DNA from: Saccharopolyspora gregorii
Lineage (GTDB): Bacteria; Actinomycetota; Actinomycetes; Mycobacteriales; Pseudonocardiaceae
Direction of reading: 5' to 3'
Assembly (NCBI RefSeq): GCF_024734405.1
Contig: NZ_CP059556.1
Coordinates: 2,170,001-2,234,000 of the forward strand
DNA: 64,000 bases
Below are positions 51,294 through 58,447 of the stretch, piece after piece; position 1 is the stretch's first letter, and every line of letters begins with the position of its first letter. The translations under genes were made by a program, and so were the position numbers. The notes beneath the pieces are model-generated. The model was given only the letters and a program-made list of their open reading frames with translations. It was not told where the DNA came from and ran no database searches.

Positions 51294-51327
51294 GTGTGGC
51301 GCGGTCCCTCCCGGGGCCGCGCCACAC
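51294..51327 (+). terminator. Terminator of the MMPL-YhgE operon
   Basis: GTGTGGCGCGG (51294-51304) pairs with CCGCGCCACAC (51317-51327), extendable by three more pairs inside. It lies 22 bp after the YhgE stop. Confidence 0.8.
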
Positions 51328-51371
51328 CTGTCCGGGGCGGGCGGACGAGTGACAGCACCGCGACGAGGAGT

Positions 51372-51377
51372 TAGGTT
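51372..51377 (+). promoter_or_regulatory. TAGGTT -10 element, leaderless dienelactone hydrolase promoter
   Basis: TAGGTT ends seven bases before the GTG at 51385. This spacing places the transcript start at the start codon and supports the shorter N-terminus. Confidence 0.6.
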
Positions 51378-51384
51378 CGATCCC

Positions 51385-52107
51385 GTGACCACGACCGTGC
51401 CCACCTCGGACGGCGACCTCCGCGTCCACCTCGCGGCGCCCTACCCCTCGATCTCCGGGGCACCACCGTGGCCCGGCGTGGTCGTGGTGCACGACGCGTT
51501 CGGCATGACCGAGGACGCGCGGGCCATCACCGACCGGTTCGCCGCCGAGGGCTTCCTCGCCATCGCACCCGACCTCTACACCCGCGGCGGGTTCGCGCGC
51601 TGCGTGCGCACCGTCTTCCGCCAGCTCAGCACCGGCAGCGGCCAGGCCTTCGAGGACGTCGAAGCCGCCCGGCGCGCGCTCGCCGACCGCGAGGACTGCA
51701 CCGGGAAGGTCGGCGTCGTCGGTTTCTGCATGGGCGGTGGCTTCGCGCTGCTCGCCGCGCCGCGCGGGTTCGACGCCGCCGCGCCCTACTACGGGCAGGT
51801 CCCGCACGACCGGTCCGTGCTCGACGGCGCCTGCCCCGTCGTGGCCAGCTTCGGCGGGAAGGACCGCGCGCTCCGGGGCGCGGCGGACCTGCTCGAATCG
51901 CACCTCACCGAGCTCGGCGTGCCGCACGACGTCGAGGAGTACCCCGACGCCGGGCACGGTTTCGCCAACAAGCTGAAGGTCGGCCCGTTCGGCCCGCTGC
52001 TGCGGGTCGCCGGCATCGGCTACGACCGGGAAGCCGACGAGGACGCGTGGCGCCGGGTCCTGTCGTTCTTCGCGGAGCACTTGGGACCGGAAGGGGAGCG
52101 GGGATGA
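51385..52107 (+). CDS. Dienelactone hydrolase-family alpha/beta hydrolase
   Basis: A 240-residue hydrolase. It has the DLH opening VVVVHDAFGMTEDARAITDR, then IAPDLYTRGGFARCVRT. The catalytic triad is Cys in VGVVGFCMGGGFALLAA, Asp in SFGGKDRALRGA and His in YPDAGHGFANK. Members open carboxymethylenebutenolides or related esters. GTG 51385 is preferred over the frame start at 51349 because of the leaderless -10. It overlaps the PPOX gene by ATGA, so the pair is one operon; the pathway is not evident. Confidence 0.93.
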   Translation: MTTTVPTSDGDLRVHLAAPYPSISGAPPWPGVVVVHDAFGMTEDARAITDRFAAEGFLAIAPDLYTRGGFARCVRTVFRQLSTGSGQAFEDVEAARRALADREDCTGKVGVVGFCMGGGFALLAAPRGFDAAAPYYGQVPHDRSVLDGACPVVASFGGKDRALRGAADLLESHLTELGVPHDVEEYPDAGHGFANKLKVGPFGPLLRVAGIGYDREADEDAWRRVLSFFAEHLGPEGERG

Positions 52108-52580
52108 CCGACGAACTCCGGCCGCAGAAGCGCGGCCGCCGCATCGCCATGAGCCGCGAGGAGCTCGACGCGTTCCTCGCCGCCGAACGCACCTGCCGGG
52201 TCGCGACCATCGGGCCCGACGGACCGCACGCCACGCCGCTCTGGTTCGGCTGGGACGGTTCCGCGCTGTGGCTGAACTCCCTCACCCGCAGCAAGCGCTG
52301 GGCGGACCTGCGGCGCGATCCGCGGATCAGCGTCGTCGTCGACGCGGGCACCGAGTACCAGCAGCTGCGCGGCGTGGAGATCAGCGGCACCGCCGAGGTC
52401 GTCGGCGAGGCGCCGCGCACCGGCGAACCCGAACCGGCCCTCGCCGAGATCGAGCCGCTGTTCGCCCGCAAGTACCTCGGCGGCGACGAGATGATCCACG
52501 ACGGCAGGCACGGCTGGCTGCGCGTCACGCCGACGAAGATCAGCAGCTGGGACTTCCGGAAGCTCGCCGAGCTCCGCTGA
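52104..52580 (+). CDS. PPOX-class (pyridoxamine-phosphate-oxidase-like) flavin/F420-binding protein
   Basis: A 158-residue split-beta-barrel protein: MSREELDAFLAAERTCRVAT, then TPLWFGWDGSALWLNSLTRS, KRWADLRRDPRISVVVDAG and LRGVEISGTAEVVGE. The family binds FMN or the deazaflavin F420, the latter being common in actinomycetes; the pattern here does not settle which. The ATG overlaps the upstream hydrolase stop. The dimeric enzyme would reduce small substrates in the cytosol. No RNA signal was seen before the next gene, 171 bp on. Confidence 0.88.
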   Translation: MTDELRPQKRGRRIAMSREELDAFLAAERTCRVATIGPDGPHATPLWFGWDGSALWLNSLTRSKRWADLRRDPRISVVVDAGTEYQQLRGVEISGTAEVVGEAPRTGEPEPALAEIEPLFARKYLGGDEMIHDGRHGWLRVTPTKISSWDFRKLAELR

Positions 52581-52751
52581 CCCCGCGCGCACCACCCGAT
52601 CTCGCGCTTCCGGCGGTTGACATCCGACACACCACCGCTGGCCGATGCCGCCCGCGGCACCAGGAAGATCGGTGGAACAGGAGGTCAGCGCGCTGCGGGC
52701 CACTCCGGGGCGGCGTCGCCGAGCACCGGCCGCTGTGCTAGAGAACTACCC

Positions 52752-53657
52752 GTGGCCGCTCGACTCCTCAATCCCAGTGCCCTCGCCGACACCTTCCGCG
52801 CGGAGATCCGCGCCGAGGTGGCCGCGCTGCCGGAACCGCTGACGCTGACCGGTTTCCGCGTCGAAGGGGACGGCCCCACCCAGACCTACGCCGAGTACAC
52901 CCGGCGCGGCTGCGAGAGCGTCGGGATCCGCTTCGACCAGCGGGTGCTGCCCGCGGGCGAGGTCGAGCGCGCGGTGCACGAGGCGGGCAGCGACCCGGGC
53001 GTGCACGGCATCTTCCTGTACTACCCGATCATGGGGCTGGCGCAGGACCGCTGGTTGCGCGAGCTCGTCGACCCTCGCAAGGACGTGGAGGGCCTGCACT
53101 CCTTCTGGAGCCGCTGCCTCTACGAGAACCGCCGCTACATCGACGCCGAGCGCACCAAGCGCGCCGTGCTGCCGTGCACCCCGCTCGCGGTGCTCAAGCT
53201 CGTCGAGCAGGCCGGGATCACCCGCACCGGTGCCGCGCAGCCGCTGGCCGGGCTGAAGGCCTGCGTGTTCAACCGCAGCGAGATCGTGGGCCAGCCGCTG
53301 GCGGCGATGATGGCCAACGACGGCGCCGAGGTCACCTCGTTCGACATCGACGGCCCGCTGTCCTACCTGCCCGCGCGGGAGGAGGGCGCCTTCCAGGTCC
53401 GGCCGACCGGCGTGGACCGCGCCACCGCCCTCGCTGAGGCGGACGTGGTGGTGACCGGGGTGCCCTCCCGCGAGTTCCCCGTGGTGCGCGCCGCCGAGAT
53501 CAAGCCGGGCGCGACCTGCATCAACTTCTCCACGTTGAAGAACTACGACGAGGACGTCGTGGACGCGGCCGGGGTGTTCGTCCCGCGCATCGGCCCGATG
53601 ACGGTGACGATGGCGTTGCGCAACGCGGTGCGGCTCTACCGCAACTGGCACAGCTGA
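52752..53657 (+). CDS. MTD1-like NAD-dependent methylenetetrahydrofolate dehydrogenase (FolD superfamily)
   Basis: A 301-residue protein. The first domain has LTLTGFRVEGDGPTQTYAEY and GIFLYYPIMGLAQDRWL. The Rossmann domain has CVFNRSEIVGQPLAAMMAND, VVTGVPSREFPV and CINFSTLKNYDEDVV, ending VTMALRNAVRLYRNW. These features resemble the yeast monofunctional MTD1 enzyme more than ordinary FolD. The catalytic lysine of bifunctional FolD (motif YVxxKxK) is replaced: residues 46-52 read YAEYTRR, so cyclohydrolase activity should be absent. It probably makes methenyl-THF with NAD. GTG 52752 was chosen from the homologous N-terminus; no strong ribosome site. The gene stands alone. Confidence 0.87.
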   Translation: MAARLLNPSALADTFRAEIRAEVAALPEPLTLTGFRVEGDGPTQTYAEYTRRGCESVGIRFDQRVLPAGEVERAVHEAGSDPGVHGIFLYYPIMGLAQDRWLRELVDPRKDVEGLHSFWSRCLYENRRYIDAERTKRAVLPCTPLAVLKLVEQAGITRTGAAQPLAGLKACVFNRSEIVGQPLAAMMANDGAEVTSFDIDGPLSYLPAREEGAFQVRPTGVDRATALAEADVVVTGVPSREFPVVRAAEIKPGATCINFSTLKNYDEDVVDAAGVFVPRIGPMTVTMALRNAVRLYRNWHS

Positions 53658-53914
53658 CCTCGGCGGACACCGCTCCGGGCCCGGCTGAACGGCCCGCGCG
53701 CCCGGTGGTCTCCGGCAGGTGCGTGGCCGGGCGGGCAGCCGATCCGGCAGGTGGCGGACTCCCACCTGGCGGGGGCGCCGCCGGCCCGGTGGGGCCCACG
53801 ATCCGGGAACATCGGGCCGAGCGGGAACGGTCGGGGCCGTCGCGTCGTTGCGCCGGACGAACGGGTGTCCGCGCAGCGGGCGCGGACGACGGCGACGAGG
53901 AAGGTCACCGACTG

Positions 53915-54913
53915 ATGACTGTGGCTCGACGAGACGACATCCCGCAGCACCGGCTCGGCGCGGGCGGTCCCGCGGTCAGTGCCCTCGGGTACGGGGCGAT
54001 GGGGCTGTCCGGGGTGTACGGCGCGGCCGACGACGCGGAGTCCGAACGGCTCATCCACCACCTCGTCGAGGCCGGGATCACGCTGATCGACACCGCCGAC
54101 GTCTACGGGAACGGGCACAACGAGCAGCTGATCGGCCGGGCGCTGTCCGGCGGGCTGCGGGACCGGGTGGTGCTGGCCACCAAGACCGGCGCGGGCGGCG
54201 GCGAAGGGCTGGGGCGTCCGGAGCGGATCCACCAGGCGATCGACTCCAGCCTGAAGCGGCTCGGCACCGACCGGATCGACCTGTACTACCTGCACCGGGT
54301 GGACCCGTCCACTCCGATCGAGGACAGCGTCGGCGCGATCGCGGAGGCGGTGCAGCAGGGCAAGGTCGGGCACATCGGGGTCTCCGAGGTCTCCGCGGAC
54401 ACGCTGCGGCGGGCGCACTCGGTGCATCCGATCGCCGTCACGCAGGAGGAGTACTCGCTGTTCACCCGGGACGTGGAGGCGGAACTGCTGCCCGCCGCGC
54501 GGGAGCTGGGCGTGGGCCTGGTGGCGTACTCGCCGCTGGGGCGCGGCGTGCTCGGCGGGTCCATCCGCAGCGCCGCCGACGTGGAGAACCTGGAGGGCAG
54601 GCAGGCGCGCTACCCGCGGTTCGCCGCGGACGCGCTGGAGCAGAACCTGACCAGGGTGGACCGGTTGCGCGCCCGCGCCGAGGAGCTCGGCACCACCCCG
54701 GCCGCGCTGGCGCTGGGCTGGCTGATCGCCCAGGGCGAGGACGTGGTGCCGATCCCGGGGACGCGGCGCGCGGCGAACCTCGACGCGAACCTGGAGGCGG
54801 CCCGGCTGGTGCTGCCCGCCGAGGTGGTCGCCGAGCTGTCCGAGATCTTCCCGCCCGGTTCCACGGCGGGGGAGCGGTACACCGCGAACCTGCGCGGCGG
54901 TCTCGGCCGCTGA
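53915..54913 (+). CDS. Aldo/keto reductase (AKR13-like)
   Basis: A 332-residue aldo/keto reductase distinct from the one at 14.7 kb. It has LGYGAMGLSGVYGAADD, and the tetrad in LIDTADVYGNGHNEQLIGRA (Asp, Tyr), VVLATKTG (Lys) and IDLYYLHRVDPSTPIED (His). The cofactor-binding IPGTRRAANLDANLEAA ends it. The YLHRVDP pattern is typical of AKR13-type enzymes such as pyridoxal reductase-like proteins. ATG 53915 has a GAGGAAGG site. It is flanked by 257 bp and 371 bp of non-coding DNA and is probably monocistronic. Confidence 0.92.
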   Translation: MTVARRDDIPQHRLGAGGPAVSALGYGAMGLSGVYGAADDAESERLIHHLVEAGITLIDTADVYGNGHNEQLIGRALSGGLRDRVVLATKTGAGGGEGLGRPERIHQAIDSSLKRLGTDRIDLYYLHRVDPSTPIEDSVGAIAEAVQQGKVGHIGVSEVSADTLRRAHSVHPIAVTQEEYSLFTRDVEAELLPAARELGVGLVAYSPLGRGVLGGSIRSAADVENLEGRQARYPRFAADALEQNLTRVDRLRARAEELGTTPAALALGWLIAQGEDVVPIPGTRRAANLDANLEAARLVLPAEVVAELSEIFPPGSTAGERYTANLRGGLGR

Positions 54914-55200
54914 TCGTGCCCGCGGGTGGTCGCCCGGCGCGGCGGCCACCCGCCGGTACGGCGGTTCCGCCCGTCGGTGGAACGCGGTTCACCGGTTCGG
55001 GGGCGGAGTTCCGCGGGGAGCTCGCGGTGGCCATTGTGGACTGATCGCGAAGATCCGGGACCGTGCGGTGCGAACCGGCGTCCGTTGGTCCTATGTGGAC
55101 CGTGAATCGGCGCCGTCCGCGAGTTCTCCGGTTCCGACGGTGAGATGATCTCGGCCGAGGCATAAAACCGCAGGTATATTCCGAAAAACGACGCGGGGTG

Positions 55201-55281
55201 GGTGGATCTCCGGTGGTCGCGGCGGGGCACACTGTCCGTCGAACGAAGCGTGCCGACCCGGTTCCCGACTGGAGATCCACC
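55201..55281 (+). ncRNA. Structured leader that can sequester the cupin ribosome site
   Basis: GGTGGATCTCC (55201-55211) is an exact complement of GGAGATCCACC (55271-55281), extendable to 14 pairs with one G-U. The 3' arm contains the GGAG ribosome site and ends three bases before the cupin ATG. Inside the loop GGTC/GACC (55215-55218, 55255-55258) and GGCAC/GTGCC (55226-55230, 55250-55254) can pair, with a bulge. The architecture resembles an RNA switch or thermosensor; alternatively the two arms are protein-binding sites. No known riboswitch class is recognised. Confidence 0.5.
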
Positions 55282-55284
55282 ACG

Positions 55285-55650
55285 ATGAGCATCGACGACG
55301 CCCCTGCCGTGTGGGCGAAGGTCCTCGACGAGGAACCGTGGGTTCCGTACGAGGACCCGCACCTGCCCGGCGGCGACCAGGCCGCCCAGGTGAAGATCCT
55401 CGCGCCGAACGTCTTCTACGCCTGGTTCCCGCCCGGCTACGCCGCGCCCGAGCACAGCCACCCGTTCAACACGACCTACCACCTGGTCAAGGGCGCGCTG
55501 CGGTTCGGCGACGAGGGCTGGGTCCGCGCGGGCTCGGTGCGCGGCGTCCGGGCCGGGCACGTGTACGGACCGGAGGAAGCCGATCCCGCCGAGGGCTGCG
55601 AATTCCTGCTCGTCTCCGACGGGCCGATCGGCATCGACTGGGCGGCCTGA
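55285..55650 (+). CDS. Small cupin-domain protein
   Basis: A 121-residue single-cupin protein. The metal-binding motif is partly visible as APEHSHPFNTTYHLVKGALR, with two His and a later His in GVRAGHVYGPEEAD. It could be a dioxygenase, isomerase or sensor, and the substrate is unknown. The ATG follows GGAG at ten bases, and that site is locked in a potential leader hairpin, suggesting post-transcriptional control. The longer frame from 55198 is rejected. A cluster of short repeats follows the stop. Confidence 0.87.
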   Translation: MSIDDAPAVWAKVLDEEPWVPYEDPHLPGGDQAAQVKILAPNVFYAWFPPGYAAPEHSHPFNTTYHLVKGALRFGDEGWVRAGSVRGVRAGHVYGPEEADPAEGCEFLLVSDGPIGIDWAA

Positions 55651-55658
55651 CCGACCGG

Positions 55659-55790
55659 GCGGCCTGCTCCACCAGGCCACCCGGCCGGCCGCCTGCTCCA
55701 CCAGGCCACCCGTCGGCCACCTGCTTCACCGAGCCGCCTGCTCGACCGACGGCCTGCTCGACCGGCCGCCTGCTCGACCGGGCTGGTTGA
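55659..55790. repeat. Cluster of imperfect CCTGCTCSACC repeats between convergent genes
   Basis: About six copies of CCTGCTYSACC are spaced irregularly over 130 bp. The first two are long (GCCTGCTCCACCAGGCCACC) and about 30 bp apart. The last can fold, GCTCGACC with GGTTGAGC. They lie between the cupin and STAS stop codons, so they may work together as a terminator. No coding role is seen. Confidence 0.65.
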
Positions 55791-55802
55791 GCGGCCCGGA
55801 CG

Positions 55803-56267
55803 TCAGCGCAGCGCGCTCGGCAGGTCCGCGAAGGTCAGGAACCGCACCCGCGCGTCCGCCAGCTCCAGCAGCCGGTCCAGCAGGCCGCGCTCGTCGAGCA
55901 CCACCCGGAACGAGATGTCGTGCTGGTCCGCCCGGCGCTGGCACTGGTCCAGCAGGTGCAGGCAGGCCGTGTCGACGAAGGTGATCGCGGCCAGGTCCAG
56001 CACCACGGTCCCGGTGCACGACGAGAGCCGGTGCCACAGCAGTTCGCGCAGCCGCCCCGCGCTGCCCGCGTCGATCTCGCCGCGGGCGGAGAGCAGGATC
56101 GTGCGCGGGTCGGGGCGGTGCAGCTCCAGCTCCAGCGCCCCACCCCCGGCGCGCGGCGGCGGGGAGGCCTCGGGCGGGCGTCGGTCCGGGATGCCGGGGC
56201 CGGCGCCGACCGGGACGTCCAGCGCCGGCGCGTCGGTGGTGGTGGTGCGTACGGGAGTCACAGGCAT
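55803..56267 (-). CDS. STAS-domain anti-sigma-factor-antagonist-like protein
   Basis: A 154-residue protein. After a ~45-residue low-complexity leader, the STAS domain runs ILLSARGEIDAGSAGRLREL, then GTVVLDLAAITFVDTACLHL and LLDQCQRRADQHD. In SpoIIAA-type antagonists a serine in the D-S-S-G loop is phosphorylated by the anti-sigma kinase; here the loop is DTAC, with Ala at the phospho-serine position and a Thr before it. It may be constitutively active or use the Thr. An AGGAGG site precedes the ATG. No kinase or sigma factor is nearby. Confidence 0.88.
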   Translation of the reverse strand: MPVTPVRTTTTDAPALDVPVGAGPGIPDRRPPEASPPPRAGGGALELELHRPDPRTILLSARGEIDAGSAGRLRELLWHRLSSCTGTVVLDLAAITFVDTACLHLLDQCQRRADQHDISFRVVLDERGLLDRLLELADARVRFLTFADLPSALR

Positions 56268-56470
56268 GCCGCCTCCTGGGGGAAACCGAGAGCGGACGGC
56301 AGCAGCGGGCGGTGATGGCCGAGCGCACGCCCTCGGTGGCGAAAAACTTGTCGCGGCTGTGGGCTCAACCGATTCCCACGCTACCTGCCGGTGCAACCCC
56401 GGGGGGCGGAACCGGGACGCGCGGTCCGGGCGCGGAACCCGTCGCGGCGCCGCGGTGAAGCCGGACCGGA

Positions 56471-57559
56471 TCACCAGGTGAGCACCGGTTTGAGCACCCG
56501 TCCCGCGCGCTGGTCGGCGACGGCCCGGTTGATGTCCGCGAAGGCGTAGGCGGTGACGAGCTCGGCCACCGGGAACCGCCCGGCCGCGTGCAGCGCCAGC
56601 AGCTCCGGGATGAACCGCTGCGGCACCGCGTCGCCTTCGATGCAGCCGCGCACGGTCTTGCCCCGGTGCAGCAGGTCGCGCAGGTCCAGCCGGGCCGACG
56701 CCGCGCCGAGCCCGACCACGGTCAGCGCTCCGGTGGCGCCCAGCGCGGCCAGCGCCTGCTCGAACACCGGGGCCAGCCCGGTCGCCTCCAGCGCGTGCGT
56801 GGCGCCGCCGCCGGTGAGTTCCCGCACCCGCGCGACCAGGTCGTCCGCGCCCGGGTCCAGCGCCGCACCGGCACCGAGCCGCAGCGCCAGCGCGCGGCGT
56901 TCGGGCAGCACGTCCACGGCGATCGTGGTGCGCACCCCGGCCGCTCGGGCGGCGAGCAGCGCGGCCAGGCCCACTCCGCCGGCGCCGAAAACCACCAGGG
57001 AGTCCTCGGGCGCGGGCCGCAGCACGTTGAGCACCGCCCCGGCCCCGGTCTGGAACCCGCAGCCCAGCGGCGCCGCCACCAGCGGGTCCACCGCGTCCGG
57101 CAGCACCACCGCGTTGTCCGCGGTCGCCAGCGCGTAGGTGGCGAAACCGGACTGCCCGAAGAACGAGCCGCCGAGCGGTGCGCCGCGCCAGGTCAGGGTG
57201 GGGGAGCCGTCGGGCCGCCTGCCGGATCCGTTGAGCCGCCGCGCCCGCGCGCAGTAGGCCCGGTCGCCCGCCGCGCACCGGCGGCACGCGCCGCAGCTGC
57301 GGTAGCTCAGCGCCACCCGGTCGCCCGGCCGGATGCCGGTGATCTCGGCGCCGACCCGCTCGACGGTCCCGGTGCTCTCGTGGCCGAGCACGACCGGTTC
57401 GCGCCGGCGCGGATCGTCCTTGGTGATCAGATCCGTGTGGCACAGGCCGGAGGCGGTGACGCGGACCAGGATCTCGTCGGCGCGCGGCTCGTCGAGCTCG
57501 ACGGTCTCCAGCACGAACTCGGCGCCCGGTTCCGGGGCGACCGCCGCGGTGATCTGCAC
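56471..57559 (-). CDS. Zinc-dependent alcohol dehydrogenase (aryl-alcohol type)
   Basis: A 362-residue MDR-family enzyme. The catalytic zinc ligands are in TASGLCHTDL (Cys) and VVLGHESTGTVERVG (His, Glu). A structural zinc knot CGACRRCAAGDRAYC follows near residue 95. The Rossmann motif is VVFGAGGVGLAALLAARAAG, and the region LGCGFQTGAGAVLNVLRPA fits class III/benzyl-alcohol dehydrogenases. It oxidises or reduces alcohols with NAD(P). The GTG at 57559 follows AGGAGAT; the larger frame to 58033 runs through the broken GXWXG gene. That gene lies 23 bp upstream, so the two were probably one operon. Confidence 0.92.
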   Translation of the reverse strand: MQITAAVAPEPGAEFVLETVELDEPRADEILVRVTASGLCHTDLITKDDPRRREPVVLGHESTGTVERVGAEITGIRPGDRVALSYRSCGACRRCAAGDRAYCARARRLNGSGRRPDGSPTLTWRGAPLGGSFFGQSGFATYALATADNAVVLPDAVDPLVAAPLGCGFQTGAGAVLNVLRPAPEDSLVVFGAGGVGLAALLAARAAGVRTTIAVDVLPERRALALRLGAGAALDPGADDLVARVRELTGGGATHALEATGLAPVFEQALAALGATGALTVVGLGAASARLDLRDLLHRGKTVRGCIEGDAVPQRFIPELLALHAAGRFPVAELVTAYAFADINRAVADQRAGRVLKPVLTW

Positions 57560-57582
57560 GGGGATCTCCTGCGCTGCCGGGG

Positions 57583-57990
57583 TCAGTCGCGTTCGAGCAG
57601 GAAGTAGTAGTGGCGGCCGTCGTCGAGCACCTGCTCCGGCCTGCCGTTCATGATCCCCATCAGCGTGGCCGGGTCGACCTGCTTGAAGTGGTCGAGCACG
57701 GGGCGCCCGTCGTAGACCATCGTCGCGGTCACCTCGCCGCGGAACTCGACGTTCCACAGCGTGGCCTCCCCGCCGCCGAGCCGGACGTCGGAGAACAGCT
57801 CGCCGGATTCGTCGCGGCAGATGAGCGGTTTCGCGTCCAGCGCCGAGCGGAAGGTCTTGCCGTGCCAGCGCGCGGCGACCAGTTACCGGGAGAGTCGGTG
57901 CCCGGTGGCGAAGTCCGCGCCGCGCCACGCGCCCAGCACGTCCGCGGCGGCGACGGTGGGCAGCGCCGCCCAGATCTCGTCGAGTTCGTC
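57583..57990 (-). pseudogene. GXWXG/DUF4334 protein, nonsense-mutated and 5'-truncated
   Basis: The minus strand reads DELDEIWAALPTVAAADVLG, AWRGADFATGHRLSR, then a TAA stop at 57883-57885. It continues in the same frame as LVAARWHGKTFRSALDAKPL, VTATMVYDGRPVLDHFKQVD and a normal end HYYFLLERD. This is the GXWXG domain followed by DUF4334. Two lesions are seen: the in-frame TAA, and the lack of any start, because at about 57995 the sequence switches to the C-terminal part of an oppositely oriented TetR gene. The stop was counted to be in frame with the final TGA at 57583. Function in intact relatives is unknown, though they occur next to alcohol dehydrogenases. Confidence 0.8.
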
Positions 57991-57998
57991 GGGCGGTC

Positions 57999-58415
57999 GT
58001 GCGCCGCTGGGTCGCCGAGATCGACGAGCGCACGGCGCTGCGCGGCGAGGACGTCCCGGGCTACGTGGGCCGGCTGTTCGACCACTACCTGGACCACCCG
58101 CAGAGCGCCCGGTTGCAGGCGTGGATCGACCTGGACGAACCGAAGCGGCTGGGTGCCGACGACCTGCGGCTCACCGCGCTGCGGCCGAAGATCGACGAGA
58201 TCCGGCGCGGCCAGGCCGAGGGGCACGTCGACCCGTCCTGGCACCCGGCGGACCTGCTGATCGTGCTGCTGGGCATCGCGCGGTCGATGGCGCTGTCCGC
58301 GCTGGCGATCGGGAAGCTGGACGGCGGGGCGCGCGGCCGGGACGCCGCGGGGATCCGGCGGGCCGCGGTGGTGGCCGCGCAGCGGATCGCCGAGCTGCCG
58401 TCAACTGGAGGTTGA
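57999..58415 (+). pseudogene. TetR-family regulator remnant lacking the HTH
   Basis: A 138-residue frame holding only the ligand-binding part of a TetR protein: VPGYVGRLFDHYLDHPQSAR, DLRLTALRPKIDEIRRGQAE, then GHVDPSWHPADLLIVLLGIA and RSMALSALAIGK. The DNA-binding N-terminal third is absent, and the bases where it should begin belong to the GXWXG remnant on the other strand. A deletion that removed the 5' ends of two divergent genes and their shared promoter explains both. The GTG at 57999 is only the first possible start and has no ribosome site. The stop lies inside a palindrome of the next gene's operator. Confidence 0.8.
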
Positions 58416-58445
58416 CGATTGGCATTCGGTCAACCTAGGGTTGAC
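58400..58445 (+). promoter_or_regulatory. Leaderless promoter with two GTCAAC-N5-GTTGAC operators
   Basis: Two 17-bp palindromes, GTCAAC-N5-GTTGAC, lie at 58400-58416 and 58429-58445, 29 bp apart. A -35 TTGACG (58412-58417) and -10 TAGGGT (58436-58441), 18 bp apart, overlap them, and the ATG at 58448 is six bases after the -10. A protein bound to the pair would cover the whole promoter. The likely ligand is the HTH-Clp_N protein itself. Confidence 0.75.
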
Positions 58446-58447
58446 GC

